The notes under the pieces are model-generated. The model ran no database searches and was not told where the DNA came from. It saw only the letters and a list, made by a program, of their open reading frames with translations. Of a stretch of DNA of 64,000 nucleotides, positions 10,542 through 22,600 are shown piece after piece. The DNA lies in NCBI GenBank assembly GCA_028671895.1, contig JAPMAC010000197.1:2485001-2549000 (forward strand), in the 5' to 3' direction. This DNA comes from Oenanthe sinensis (lineage: Eukaryota > Streptophyta > Magnoliopsida > Apiales > Apiaceae). The number at the start of each line of letters is the position of its first letter. The first letter of the stretch is position 1. A program made the translations under genes and the position numbers.

Positions 10542-11252
10542 GACTAGAGCATACTTCTTCTTTGCAATTGACATGATGTTTATAGGACCAAACAAATCTA
10601 TGTGTAATAGCTCAAGTGGACTATCAATTGATGATTCCAATTTTGACTTGAATGATGTTTTCCTTTATTTTCCCTTTTGACATGCATCACAAAGTCCACC
10701 TTTGACAAATTCCATTTGTGGTAATCCTCTCACTTGATTTTTCTTAACCAACTGATTCATGGCCTTGAAGTTCAAGTGAGCTAACTTTTTATTCCATAGT
10801 CAACTTTCATTTGTACTTACTTTTGAGAGAAGACAAGTCATTGATTTTGCATTGGTTGAGTTGAAATCAGCTATGTACACATTTCCTTTTCTATTCTCAG
10901 TCATTACTAGGTTTCCATTTTCCTGTTGGAAATTAAGCATGCTTCAGTTGTGAAGCAAACTTTATTTCCATTGTCACATACTTAACTAATGCTTAATAGA
11001 TTATGTCTTAAGCCATCAACTAGTGCAACAGGTTCAATGATGACATTCTATGTTGAAATCAAGCCAATATCCCATGGTGCATCCTTTGCTGTCATCTCCA
11101 AAAGTAACTCCAGGGCCAGCTCTCTCTTCAAACTTTGTGAGTAGAGATTTATCTCCAGTCATATGCCTTGAACACCCACTGTCCAAGTACCAAAAATTTC
11201 TTCTTTTTCCCTGCACACATCCAAAAACAATCAAGTTGATTTTGGTACCCAA
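10542..11252 (-). pseudogene. pol: Element C protease and integrase N-terminal part
   Basis: 11252-11034 has the protease box WYLDSGCSRHMTG and a GVTFGDDSKG segment. After frame damage around 10900-11040 the pre-integrase zinc region can be read near 10680-10850, with GLCDACQKG keeping both cysteines, unlike B. 10640-10542 reads PLELLHIDLFGPINIMSIAK, the first catalytic Asp region of the integrase core. Homology then ends abruptly. Confidence 0.75.
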
Positions 11253-11273
11253 GTTGCCTTGGGTCCTTTCTTA

Positions 11274-12500
11274 TTAGCTATTTCTTTTGGTTTGGTTTCC
11301 AATTTTTTTTACCTTTGATTTAAGTGGTTTTGATTTTACTTCAACCTTGGGTATTGGTTTCCTTACCTTAGCATTCTCGGTGCTTATACTTGGAATATTT
11401 ATGCATGCAGAATTAGAGAAGTTGGATGCATGAAAGTTGTTATTCATATTCCAAGGCATAACAGGCATATTCATGTTTGCAAATTCAAGATATGGATTAA
11501 ACATGTAAGGCATAGATGCATATTGAGCATGAATAGCATGAGGATCAACTAATTGTGGAAACACGGAATTTTCAGGCATATTGGATTTGCAATGAACAGA
11601 TAGATGATTTTTGCTACCACATTTTACACATATCTTTCTAGGAGCATACATGTCAGGTGTGTAGTTGTTATGCTTATTTATACCTACCTTGTCATTTCTG
11701 TTATTTTTCTTTTTCTCATTTGGCTTAATGACAGGTTTTATCTTTTCCAATTTGCCCTTCAATTGGGCTTTAGATAAGTGTCCTACATTAGCCTTTTCAA
11801 CTAAGTTCTCAGTTTTGGAGGAGTTTCCTTCTATTACAAATTTAACAGGTCTGTTAAGCTTGGATTTCAAAGTTGATTGTTTAGCAGTTGATGACTTTTC
11901 AATCGATGGATAATTATCCATTGAGGCATTATTATCAATCGATGGATAATCCTTATCAATTGATTCAGGATTAGCAATCGATTGCTTACTTCCCCAAAGA
12001 TTGATTTTCATCAATGGCTAATTTTTCAAGAGTTTCAGACAACATGGTGAAAGAGTTTGTTTCATGAATGTCATTCAACTTTTTGGTAGCTTTGCTAGAC
12101 CTGTTCCATTTGTCAATGATTTTCAGTTCTTCTTCTAGTTTTTCTTTCAGAAATCTCTATTTTCTTTTTACACTCAACTAGTTCATCTCTAACATCTTTG
12201 TTCTCTATCTTGAGTCTATCCATTAATACTAACTCACTCTCTAAATGCACATTTCTTTCTGTTAGGGATTATATAGAGTTTTTTAGTTTAGTAATTTCCT
12301 TGTTCAAGGACTTGAGAGTGACATGCAAATTATACAGTTCATTAGACACTTCAGTAATTGTAGTATTGCATTCATCTTTGGATAACTTAGATAAATTAAT
12401 GGATATAACCTGGTTGCTAGATGAACTAGGTTCTTGATCATCATGGTTGGTCATAAGTGCAAGGTTGATGAACTCCTCTTCTTCATAATCATCCACAGCA
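11274..12500 (-). pseudogene. gag: Element C gag C-terminal part
   Basis: 12496-12269 is a coiled coil almost the same as that of B (NELYNLHVTLKSLNKEITKL). 12014-11274 starts with acidic repeats (SIDKDYPSIDNNASMDNYPS), then a basic segment, a CCHC knuckle CVKCGSKNHLSVHC and a Met/Asn/Pro-rich tail. The two parts are in different frames. Confidence 0.7.
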
Positions 12501-12709
12501 GCTCAGTCCCTTTCCTCTGTTACAAAAGCTTTTTCTTTCTGTTTGAGCAAATAAAAGTACTTCTTTTTCTAATCAATACCAACACTGGACTTTGATTTCT
12601 TCTCCATTTTTGGCTTTCTGCATTCATTTAAAAGGGACCGGCCAATCCACAGTTAAATCATTTAAATTGAGTTATGTCATCAAGATTTTTTCTTTGTTGA
12701 TTATCTCTT

Positions 12710-13683
12710 TTAAACTGGGATCAAGGCCTTTGCATAGGATTTCTCTTGAATTTGAGTTTGGAAAATTTTCTTGATAAAAAAAGCCAAATACTCATCTATT
12801 TCATCCATTTCATCCTTAGAGTATGATTCATCATCTTCAACTATTTCTTTTCTTTTACTAGTTAAAGATTCATCATATTTATTGCCACTTACAACTTTAC
12901 CATAACTCTCCTTCTTCCTTTTTTTAACAGGAACATCTTCACAGGGCTCTACAACTTGCTTTTCCTTTACCATCAAGGCCATAGACTTGTCGTTGTTCTG
13001 ACTCTTCTCAATTTCTTCATCCTGTTGGAGTTCCAACTCATAGGTCTTTAATATTCCATACAACTTATCAAGAGTATCCTCTTTGAAAATAAGAGATTGT
13101 CTTATGGAGACAGTCATTGGTTTCCATTCATTGGGTAAGGACCTCAATAATTTGAGATTGGTATCCTCAACAGCGTATACTCTTCCATATAGTTTTAGTT
13201 CATTCAACAACTTTTGAAATCTACTATATGTGTCTTTGATAGCTTCACCATTCCTGAAGTTAAAGGCCTCATACTTCTGAATCAAGAGTTGCATCTTATT
13301 CTTTCTCACTTGCTCAGTGCCTTCACATAGAGTTTGAAGAGTATCCCAGACTTCCTTGGAAGTTGTGCAATTGATAACATTATCAAACATATCTTTGTCA
13401 AGACCATTAAATAGAATGTTCAAGGCCTTCTTATCCTTGTGCACTTCCTTCTCATCCCCATCTGTGTATTCACTCACAGGTTTTGGAATAAGTTTTTATG
13501 GTGCTTGAGTACCATCTGCATTGACACTTGTAACTATTTTCATAGGTACATGTGAACCTTTTTTCTATGCAATGAACATAGGAAGGATCAATGGATAGCA
13601 GATGCAAGTGCATTTTTACTTTCTAGGGAAAGTACTCATCTTTTTCCAAGATTGGAATCTTACCCCCTATGTCTTTTTGATCC
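12710..13683 (-). pseudogene. gag: Element C gag N-terminal part
   Basis: An ATG at about 13683 starts MDQKDIGGKIPILEKDEYF, then a stop replaces the usual Trp and a frame change follows near 13560. 13477-12710 is a 255-residue Gag core with DNVINCTTSKEVWDTLQTLC, RFQKLLNELKLYGRVYA and a Lys-rich tail, ending just before the zinc knuckle, which is itself damaged near 12650. Confidence 0.75.
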
Positions 13684-13742
13684 ATACTTGATGTACTTAG
13701 ATCTTAACTTTCTGTATGTTGAAACATGGCTTTGATACCAAT

Positions 13743-14960
13743 TGTTATTTTTCTTGAGTACAAGTTTGTAAAAGGGGGATTGAATACAAATTTAAGAATT
13801 ACTGACAATTCTTGCGGATTAAAGTTTATATTTAACAAGGTGTTTGAATAATTGGATAATAGAAACTAAGATATAAAACTGAAGATTAACTTTAAGATAA
13901 TTGAAAAACAGATCTTTCAAAATTACTAGTGAATTGTTTTTCCACTAGTGAATGTTTTACTTTCAATTATCCTTGGTCTTAAACCATGCTGCTTACAAAA
14001 TGTAAATTGAACTAAGAAAAGCACTACAAATATTTTCTAGCTTTCTATTGTGTTTTTCTTGAGTTTTTGATATCTTTTCTACACTTTGCTACAATGAACT
14101 ACTAAAATATATATAGTAGTTCATTTCTACTTCTATTTCTTATCGACTGATAATCATTAAGAATACATATTACAATGTTTACATGAAAATAGAAATTAGT
14201 TACTTTCACAGTCTTCATTAGACTTTGTTTAGTTCTGAAAATTTCTTTGTCTTGATCCATTCCTTGAAGACTGTGTTGCCTTGAAAGTCTTCACAATCCT
14301 GACAGGACTATCTTCCATTGATTCAGTTTTTGCAAAGATTTCATTCCATTTGTCTTTAATTACTTTGGAAAACCTTAATCAACTTATAATTACTGTGAAG
14401 CTTATCAATTGATCATTTTTTGCTTATTCATTGATGGATAGGTTATCCATTGATCAATTGATGTATCAATGAATATTTTGGTTATCCATCGACTTCTTAT
14501 CCATTGATTATTTTTTATCCGTTGATAGCTTTGGTGTTTTCATCCGTTAATGGAGTTCCATTGATTTGACTTTTGTTGACCTTTATCCATCGAACAACAT
14601 CATTATCTATCAACTTCAATATATGTTGATCACTTCATTTGAGAGAATTCTGACTTCGAATATTTACATTTAATCAGTCATTCTTCGCATCTGTTGAAGA
14701 GCTATCAATTGAAGCCAATAGATATCAATTGACTAGATTATAGCATCCATCGACACATTACAATCAATTGATAAAATAGAAACATGAATCAACTGCTACA
14801 ATCCATTTTATCAGTTGATTAACAATTTCAACTGATAAATGATTTTCTAGTCAATAGATATTTATAAGTCATATTTCCATTGACCAGTTACAATTAAATT
14901 GATAAATCTATATTGTAATTCTAAGTAATTTGTTATAATCAAATCTCATAATTCCTAACA
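13743..14960 (-). repeat. Element C upstream LTR (1218 bp) with primer site just inside
   Basis: The plus strand starts tgttatttttcttg and ends attcctaaca, so TG/CA ends on the minus strand. The primer site (rc of ttggtatcaaagc) is at about 13730-13742. The part 14400-14890 carries many atcaattgat, tccatcgat and catctgttga variants as in B. Confidence 0.85.
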
Positions 14961-15617
14961 GTCCAAAATACCGACTGGATACGTAACATCATACAACGTA
15001 TTAACCAGAAATGCAAGAATGTGAAACGTATTATGAGGAAACATTCTTACAAATTACATATTAGTAGTTGAATACACTTCATATATTTACGTATTAGGCG
15101 TATACACTTCAAAAACTTAAAGATGTGAAAAGTGATTATTGTAAATTAGAGAGGTGGTGTATGTTAATCTGGGTGTTGGGCTGCTAGAGGAGTTGCCGAA
15201 GAGATTTACGGTCGGAGAGGGAAAAGGGACATACAACAAGGGAGTCGTGCGGATGGTAAGGAGATGGTGTATGCATATATATATATATATATATATATTT
15301 GTGTGTGTGTGTGCGCGCGCGCGTTTCAATGTGGGAAGAAGGGCATGAGAGAGGAACTGAGGGAGAAGGGAAGGTGGAGAGAGAAATAGTGGTGGCGGGA
15401 GATAGAGTAGAGAAGAGAAAATTAGGTTAGGTTATGTAATATATGATAACGTATTATGTCGGTAAATCGGGTCAGGGTCTTTAGAATATCGGTAAAAAGG
15501 GCATTTATTCTATTTTCAATATTCATTAGTAATTAATTCAAAAGAATTTATTACGTATTTAATAAATTCAATATGACATTTTTAATATGTGTCGACAAAA
15601 ATAGATATTAATAAATA
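14961..15617. other. Intergenic sequence with a compound microsatellite
   Basis: No gene is supported. A compound (at)n-(gt)n-(gc)n microsatellite lies at about 15275-15324. Open frames on both strands across it are low-complexity artefacts. Confidence 0.6.
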
Positions 15618-16045
15618 CTAGATTATGTCTCGTGCGATACACCAATGAAATTTTTTAACTTTTTAATATTTTTATTTTAAAATTTGTTTTATGATTTAAA
15701 TTTATTTTTATTTATATAATATTAATTTAAACTTTATTTAATATTATATTTATATATTTATAGATAATTTATTTGTATTTATATTTTATTAAGATAATAT
15801 TTGTGTGTTTTGTATAGAGATATATTTTAGCTAGGAGATTAATGTGAGATATTTTAGTTTAGAGATTAATGTGAAATGTATTTTAGTTAGAAGATTAATA
15901 TTTTAGATCTTATTAAAATTGAATGATTAGGATCGTTTTTATGGTTCACTTAAAATTGAACGGTTATGATCTTTTTTATGGTTCACCTCAGTGTTTCAAA
16001 AACAAAGTTCTCTAGTTTGGTTTTAATAATATAGTATAAAATAGT
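15618..16045 (-). mobile_element. Candidate Helitron-like remnant
   Basis: On the minus strand one end reads tactatattattaaaacc, like the 5' ends of many plant non-autonomous Helitrons. The other end reads gtatcgcacgagacataatctag and stops in CTAG followed by T, as expected for a Helitron 3' end with a decayed hairpin. The expected TC start is not clear. There is no coding. Confidence 0.3.
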
Positions 16046-16055
16046 TAACCATGGT

Positions 16056-16805
16056 CAAGGGCGGACGCACTATATCAGCAGTGGGGGCCAAGAAACGAAG
16101 TGAATATTAAGGAGAGATGGAAGGTTAGCAGACGATATTGGAAGGATATAACATGGTGGCCAAGAAACTCTATGGTGTTAGTTAAAATATTAGAGATGAG
16201 TTGGAATCTGAGAAATCCAATAACTAAAGAAAGAGCCGAAGAAAATTGAGATGTGTCTACTTTGTGACTATCTTAGACATCATGTGCATGCACATTCTAT
16301 TCGTAGTGTCGATCTGCATATGTCATATAAGAAATTGATTAAAAAATAAAAAATGATTGACCAACGCATATGTGGTATTCGTGTATAAATGCTACAAATG
16401 CGTATATAAGGTGTTATTTTGGACCTCCACCCGACAAATGTTATTTTGGGTGATTTGTTTTATAAATGTGAAATTTTCAGTTTATTGAGTAAAATTCACA
16501 TTATTATATTCATGTCTCAATTAAAAATAATATAATGGCCCACTGAAATTTAATTTAAATAAAATCTTATTCAAAAAGAGTTAAACTTTAAATTTAAATA
16601 AAATATAATCTTATTTAACAAAAAAGTTAAACTTAAAATTAAATATATGCTTTCTTAAATCATTATTGTGATGTTGCTGCTTTCAAAAATGTTGATGCAA
16701 TTTGGATCTCTTGGGATGTGTTCGATTTCATTTTTATCTTCAATAATTTTTAAATTCTATGTGTTAAACGATCAGGAAACAAATCAGCTAATTGTTTTTA
16801 GTATG

Positions 16806-16890
<85 letters not shown>

Positions 16891-17129
16891 CTTATGAAAT
16901 TCATGAAGTGAAAATCTATAAATATATTCATAATTTTATAGACGATCCTTAATTTTATAAAATAATTATATATAAATATATTTCGAGAGATCAATTTAAA
17001 TATTTAAATATAATATTTACAATTAAAAAATAATTTAACTAATTATAAAAATATTAAAAATTAGAACCCGTCATTTCTCTTCAAATCGTGAGTGTTCCCA
17101 CTAAAAATTTTAGTTCGGGTTTGCTACTG
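16056..17129. mobile_element. hAT-like non-autonomous element with 8-bp target duplication
   Basis: The left end is caagggcggacgcac and the right end, reversed, is cagtagcaaacccgaac. These are diverged forms of the common plant hAT terminus and differ mostly by transitions. They are flanked by accatggt (16048-16055) and accatgat (17130-17137), an 8-bp duplication with one mismatch. No transposase is seen. A long (TA)n run lies inside. Confidence 0.55.
16807..16888. repeat. (TA)n microsatellite, about 80 bp
   Basis: An uninterrupted ta dinucleotide run inside the hAT-like element. The Tyr-Ile open frames on both strands here are artefacts. Confidence 0.95.
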
Positions 17130-17137
17130 ACCATGAT

Positions 17138-17639
17138 TATCTTATTTTCACAATTTTATAAAATTCGTTGGGTTTATGTAAGAATAAATAAGTTCATAGG
17201 TTAAATTGCAAAAAAATAGAAAGTTCGTTGAGTTTTTTTGGCTAATAACTCTAAATTAATAAACATTTTTTTAATTTAATGATTTGTGAAGTGTTTTTAA
17301 TACTCACGAAAGTATGGTTTAATGATATAAAATTCTTGTATTTATATATAAATCATGAATACGAGTTTAAGATTGAATTCTAGTCTTTAAAAGCGATCTC
17401 GATGCAAATGTCTCATGTGCCCTGTGTGAAATACTCAATACGAAAAAAAATATTTAATTCTTTCTTCTTAGTATTTAAATGTTTGTCTTATATTATATAA
17501 TTTAAATAAATCATTAAATTACTTGGTACCTCATATAATATTGTAAGTATACAAAGTGACTGATAATTTTCAATGCAGATACACCAAAATAGATAGAATA
17601 CTACAATTTCATATAACATAATTATTAATTATGTCTATA
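17138..17639. other. AT-rich intergenic sequence
   Basis: I see no gene, repeat family or terminal inverted repeat in this stretch. Confidence 0.5.
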
Positions 17640-19580
17640 TATAGACTATGTCCCATAAAACACCTCAGAGTTTCCATTCTTAGGAACCATAATAAACCAA
17701 AGATTTGAAAATAACAATACCCATGTCAGGGATACGAAAATAACAATATTCACCAAGACACGTGATTTTCCCAAACAAAAATATCAGATTACAAGCTTAA
17801 ACTCCACAAACCAAGGTCAGCTAGCTGCTCTACAAGAGTATTACTTTCTTCATTACTCTAACTAGCTGAATATATTACAGGAATTGTGGACAGGCAGATC
17901 AAGCTCGCAATTGCTGCAGCATCGTGAGTACAATTCTCTCTTCTAAACCCCATTAAGGCACATCAGTTTATCTGCATTGACGACTCTGTATGATACTTCT
18001 CTAAATTAGCATCCAGATCATCTTGAGATAACTTTCAGACAATTAACAATAAGATTTCACAGGCAATCTCACACTTGCTCAACCCATCCAAAGTATCTAT
18101 TTAGGATTAGAATTTAACACTTGACGGATAGACATTGGTGTAACATACTTCTAAAAAATACTAAAGTCTAAAACAATTTTTTCCATTGTATGATAACATT
18201 CATTTCTCAAATTTTATTCAAGGCATGGCAGAACAGTCTTTTTGAAGACAACATTCATTTCTCAAATTTGAATATATATCTTTGATATTCTACTACACAT
18301 CGTTTCAGATCACCCATTTATGAAAAGGGCTCCTGCATAAAGTTTCCAGGCCATCTTTAAATTAAATATTAGATGCACAATTAGAAGCAATGTAGATAGA
18401 TATTAATATCATAACCATAATCTTTAGTATCTAAATTCAGAATTGGAATTATTTGTGCAGGTAACATCCACCAAGAATAACTAGAAAGATGAGAAAATAT
18501 ATTTCTGGAATTATTTGCTCAAAACACAAGTCATGAAGTACATGATGATGCATTTGTTCTTTCTCTACTATAATGTTCTGACAACCTCCATCATGTTATA
18601 TCACACACACATTGAAAAAAGGAGGGAACTTTAACCACTAAATTTTGTTGTTGAAGTTGTAACTAATGATGCAAATAATAAAGAATATTACTTATAGATC
18701 CGATTTTAACTGATTGTCCGGACAATCTTTCTGACCTTTTCTTCCTTTCAAAATCAACCAATTTCTAATAATGCACACATATGTGTCATTTAATATAACC
18801 TAGGCTCCAAGGATGGCTTATTTCTCTTTTAATGTTTTAGTTGAAGAGAACCATTACACATGAAGTGAATTCTTAACCAATTGAAAACTAACCGTCATTC
18901 AATACAATCAGCTACCGGAAGCTGGACCCACATGGAGTAATATACCTGCTTAATTTCTACCATGATAATACCTTAATTTCTTTCTACTCAAAATTTTTGT
19001 TAGTTATCATCTAAGAAGCAAGATCTCCGGGGCCTAAAGGAATACAAGATCAACCATACATCCATCATACACAATTGTGGTTTATTAGGTTATGTATCCA
19101 AGACATTGCATCCAAAGGGTAAAGTGCAGTGTGGCAAGTGTGAGGATACGGGGATTCGACAAATCCTAAAATATGGGGATTCAGGTGTTGGGGGTACGGA
19201 AATTATTAAAATATTATAGAAAATTTCTACATTACATATAATATCAATAACAAGTCAGGAAAAATTTCATCAATGACCATTACCCCTTACTACCTCTGCT
19301 AAGACATTAATTTTAAAAATATCTAACGATTCAACACACATAAATCTTAATATACACAAGAAGCACACATATACAATTAGAAAATAAATTTACAAGTAAT
19401 TAAGATAAAATCAGATAGTCAAATACACAGTCAAATGGTCAGTTAACATACAATCGGTTGATTTACAAACACAAGCAACACACATATACAAATATATACA
19501 TCATACATGTATATATACAGATGGATTAGATGATTATAAACAGATTGTAGATCGTTACAAATAGTTCCTTATAAACATTT
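17640..19580. repeat. Segmental duplication, short copy (ALY 3' region and flank)
   Basis: This stretch matches 27338-27384 joined to 45721-50576, with blocks missing: the part corresponding to about 46075-47005 (RGG exon), about 47170-47810 (RRM exon), about 48590-49150 and about 49365-50085. Left and right limits are near 17640 and 19580. It keeps the uninterrupted site gtttccattcttagg that element E occupies in the other copy. Confidence 0.85.
17963..18032 (-). pseudogene. ALY/THO4 C-terminal remnant (short copy)
   Basis: On the minus strand this reads KLSQDDLDANLEKYHTESS and then MQIN and stop, the conserved C-terminal box of plant ALY/REF (THO complex subunit 4) proteins. The RGG and RRM exons of the sister copy are deleted here, so it cannot encode a protein. 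Confidence 0.8.
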
Positions 19581-19615
19581 ACCTGATTCACTCTCTGTTC
19601 TTCACTCTCGCTTCT

Positions 19616-19648
19616 ATGGTATGCTCTCTCTCTCTCTCTCTCTTGATC

Positions 19649-19682
<34 letters not shown>

Positions 19683-19930
19683 GTCTCTCTCTTGCTCTCT
19701 CTCACTCTTCATCGATCTCTCTCTTGCTCTCTCTCTCTCTCACTCTTGATCGATCTCGATTTGTGTGTATATTGTTTGTATCTCTCTCAATCTCTCTATA
19801 TAGTTTTTATGTATGAATCTCTCTTTGTATGTATAATGTTATGTCTCTCGATAATGTGTTAAGATATACTCCTATTTTTATGTTATTTCTCTCTCTCCCT
19901 CTCGATCTCTTTACATGTGTTATAATTTAT
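19616..19930 (+). repeat. CT-rich microsatellite tract
   Basis: (ct)n runs are interrupted by gatcgat. A similar cccc(ct)n gatat tract continues at about 25655-25685 beyond element D. Pyrimidine tracts like this are common in plant 5' UTRs, and the tract lies upstream of the LOB-like gene, so D may have split a promoter or 5' UTR. Confidence 0.7.
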
Positions 19931-19937
19931 TTATTTT

Positions 19938-20236
19938 TGTTATAATATGAAAGTGATTTATGATTGTCAAGTGATCAAGTTTTCAAGGCACAGAAAATTA
20001 TACACGGAAAAATACTACTGCAACAATTTCAATACACAGAGCAGCATATTATATATAAAAAAACTTGTATTCACACCCACGCGGTAAATATAGTTCTGCC
20101 TATAAATAGTACATCATCCTGTAACTTTAGTGTACATTTTTGAAAACAAATACTACATCACATATTCAGTAGTTATACTTTGTTCTATACATCTACATTT
20201 CTCAAGTTTGTGTTAGTTTATATTAATTTTACAATA
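19938..20236 (+). repeat. Element D 5' LTR
   Basis: It starts tgttataatatgaaag and ends ttttacaata. A TATA box tataaatag lies at 20101-20109. It is nearly identical to 25331-25626. Confidence 0.9.
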
Positions 20237-20254
20237 CGTTATCAGCACGAGTCT
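20237..20254 (+). other. Primer-binding site of element D
   Basis: cgttatcagcacgagtct follows the LTR directly. This string is the usual post-LTR site of a distinct copia lineage and is not the initiator tRNA-Met 3'-end type seen in A, B and E. Confidence 0.6.
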
Positions 20255-20400
20255 CTGCCCGAGCAAGGTTTATTTACGAAGGAGGTATTGCCCAAATAAG
20301 TTCTATTTAACAAAGGAGGTACGCTTTAACTTTATTTATTTTATTTTATAAATAACTGTTATAATTGTTCTCGTTATTATTTATGAATTTATATTACTCT

Positions 20401-20405
<5 letters not shown>

Positions 20406-20460
<55 letters not shown>
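20406..20460. repeat. (AT)n microsatellite in the element D leader
   Basis: A dinucleotide run of about 55 bp between primer site and gag. Confidence 0.9.
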
Positions 20461-20467
<7 letters not shown>

Positions 20468-20622
20468 TACTATGCTTCTAATATTATTAGTTACAAGTTT
20501 ATAGTTGGTTGTGTCATCGTAATTTTATGTTATAAATTTTATTGTATGTACGTGATTAATTGTTTATGTTTTAGCATGCATATTATTATATCATGTTTTA
20601 AATATTTATTTTATAAATCAGA

Positions 20623-21538
20623 ATGACGAACCTTGTAAAATTAGAGTTTGTTGCTTTGGATGTTTCTGGGGATAATTATCTGTCTTGGGTGCTTCATGCT
20701 GAATTACATCTGAGTGCAAATGGGTTAAAAGACACTATAGAAACATGGAAAACTCCAACTGCTGAACAAAATGCAAAATCTATTATCTTCCTTAGGCACC
20801 ACATTCATGCAGACTTAAAATCTGAATACCTAACTGTCAAAAACCCACTCACCCTCTGGAATAATCTTAAAGACAGATTTGATCATCAAAAACTTGTTTA
20901 CTAATGCTGAAATGATTGAAAAGACTCTCTCAACCTTCCATCCCAACACTATAATTCTAGCACAACAATATAGGCAGCGCAATTTCACAAAGTATAGCGA
21001 GTTGATATCTCTTCTTCTTGTATCTGAAAAGAATAATGAATTGTTGATGAAAAATCATCATATTCGTCCCACAGGCTCTGCCCAGTTACCTGAAGTACAT
21101 TACACGTCATTCTAGAAGAATGAACGTGAGAAAGGGCATAGAGGAGGACAAGGTTATGGGTGAAACCGCGGGCGTGAAAATTTTTGTGGACGATTTCGAA
21201 ATCAGTATCATTCTGGTCACCTAAAATGGCAACGTGATGGTTACAACAACTCTGGCCACTAGAAGTGGCAACATGAAATGCCAAGTAAAAGGAAGGCACC
21301 ACAAGAAGGAGATACTAGAGATATTTGCCATAGGTGTGGGGCTGAGGGGCATTGGGCACGTACTTGTCATACTCCTAAACATCTTGTTGAACTCTACCAA
21401 TCATCCAAAAGTCTTAATAAAAAAAGGGTGGAAACAAACTTAGCTGACTATAATCAAAATATAGAAAATATACCAACCAACGAGACCTCAATCAAATTAA
21501 ACACTGGTGCTAATCTTTATTATGATTTAGATGGCTAG
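20623..21538 (+). pseudogene. gag: Element D gag (internal deletion and frameshifts)
   Basis: The ATG at 20623 gives MTNLVKLEFVALDVSGDNYL, a copia Gag N-terminus, up to NNLKDRFDHQKLVY. The sequence then jumps in another frame to EMIEKTLSTFHPNT, so roughly 40 residues of the Gag core are missing at about 20900. The frame ends at 21115; Gly/Arg/Trp-rich sequence follows with stops. 21278-21538 carries the knuckle CHRCGAEGHWARTC and the HLVELYQ segment that normally follows it. Confidence 0.75.
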
Positions 21539-21649
21539 GTTTCATATATACTTTCTTTTATTTTCATGTACTTGTTTTATGTACTTACTTTATGTACTAA
21601 TTTTATCTGAATAAAATCATTATTTACATATATATATACAACATAAATA

Positions 21650-22600
21650 TGGGAGACATATGCATTGCGGACTATGCAACCACTCACACTATTTTACAAA
21701 GTCTAGAATATTTCTCATAGTTGACTAAAACCAACTCACATGTTTGGACAATTTCGGGTACATCTAGTATAATAGAAGGTTTTGGAAAAGCCAGTTTTAT
21801 CCTACCAAACGAGACACAAATTCACATACAAAATGCCCTATACTCTAGTAAATCCACTAGAAATCTTCCGAGTTTTAAAGATATCCGTCTTAATGGTTTT
21901 CATGTTGAAACCACTAATAAGGATGAAAAGGAATATCTTCTTATCACTTCCACTATTTCATGTCATAAGAAGATTTTAGAAAAACTACCATCAATTTCCT
22001 CCGGATTATATACTATGAAAATTAGAGTCATCGAATCTCACACAATCACCATTTCTAAAACTGTAGACCCAAAATCATTTATCCTTTGGCATGAAAGACT
22101 CGGTCATCCAGGAATATCTATGGGTGCATCGTATTATAGAGAATTCTACGGGACATCCTCTTAGAAATCAAAAGGTCATACCACGTGATGAACTTCCTTG
22201 TTCAGCATGTTCCATGGGAAAGCTAGTAGTCCGACCATCTTCTGTGAAACTCCAAACCGAATCTCTAAAATTCTTAGAAAGAATCCAAGGTGATATTTGT
22301 GGTCCAATTCAACCATCTTCTGGTCCATTTAGATATTTCATGGTTTTAGTTGATGCCTCAACTAGGTGGTCCCATGTCTGTCTACTTTCTACCCGAAATG
22401 TAGCATTTGCAAGATTACTTGCCCAAATAATCAAATTACGAGCCCAATTTCCTGATCATCCCATCAAATCAATTCGATTAGACAATGATGCTGAATTTAC
22501 ATTCTCAACTTTCAATGATTACTGTATGTCAGTAGGATCTCAATTGAACACCCTGTGCCTCATGTACACGCATAAAATGGTCTAGCAGAGTCTTTAATTA
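21650..22600 (+). pseudogene. pol: Element D protease and integrase N-terminal part (broken)
   Basis: ATGGGAGACATATGC near 21650 reads MGDICIADYATTHTIL, where DYATT stands at the protease active site; the usual form is DSAAT/DSGAT, so Asp is kept. 21721-22164 covers the protease end and a pre-integrase region ending in WHERLGHPGISM. A frameshift near 22125 leads to 22160-22585: ELPCSACSMGKL, then the integrase core with QGDICGPIQP and RLDNDAEF (normally LDNAGEF). A stop at 22583 falls in the segment before the catalytic Glu. Confidence 0.75.

Larger units (their letters stand above)
10542..14960 (-). mobile_element. Element C: truncated copia retrotransposon related to B
   Basis: On the minus strand it has an LTR (14960-13743), primer site, gag, protease and the beginning of integrase, then stops at 10542 against the gypsy fragment. 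The rest of integrase, RT, RNase H and the downstream LTR are missing. Protein and LTR features are shared with B, including the same palindromic motif, but the sequences differ clearly, so B and C are sister families or old copies. Confidence 0.85.

Noticed and set aside
16668..16994. Open frames rich in Tyr-Ile around (TA)n runs (also 29004-29324 and 15117-15348)
   Set aside because: Artefacts of dinucleotide repeats.
19616..19816. Ser/Leu-rich 66-codon frame
   Set aside because: Translation of the CT microsatellite.
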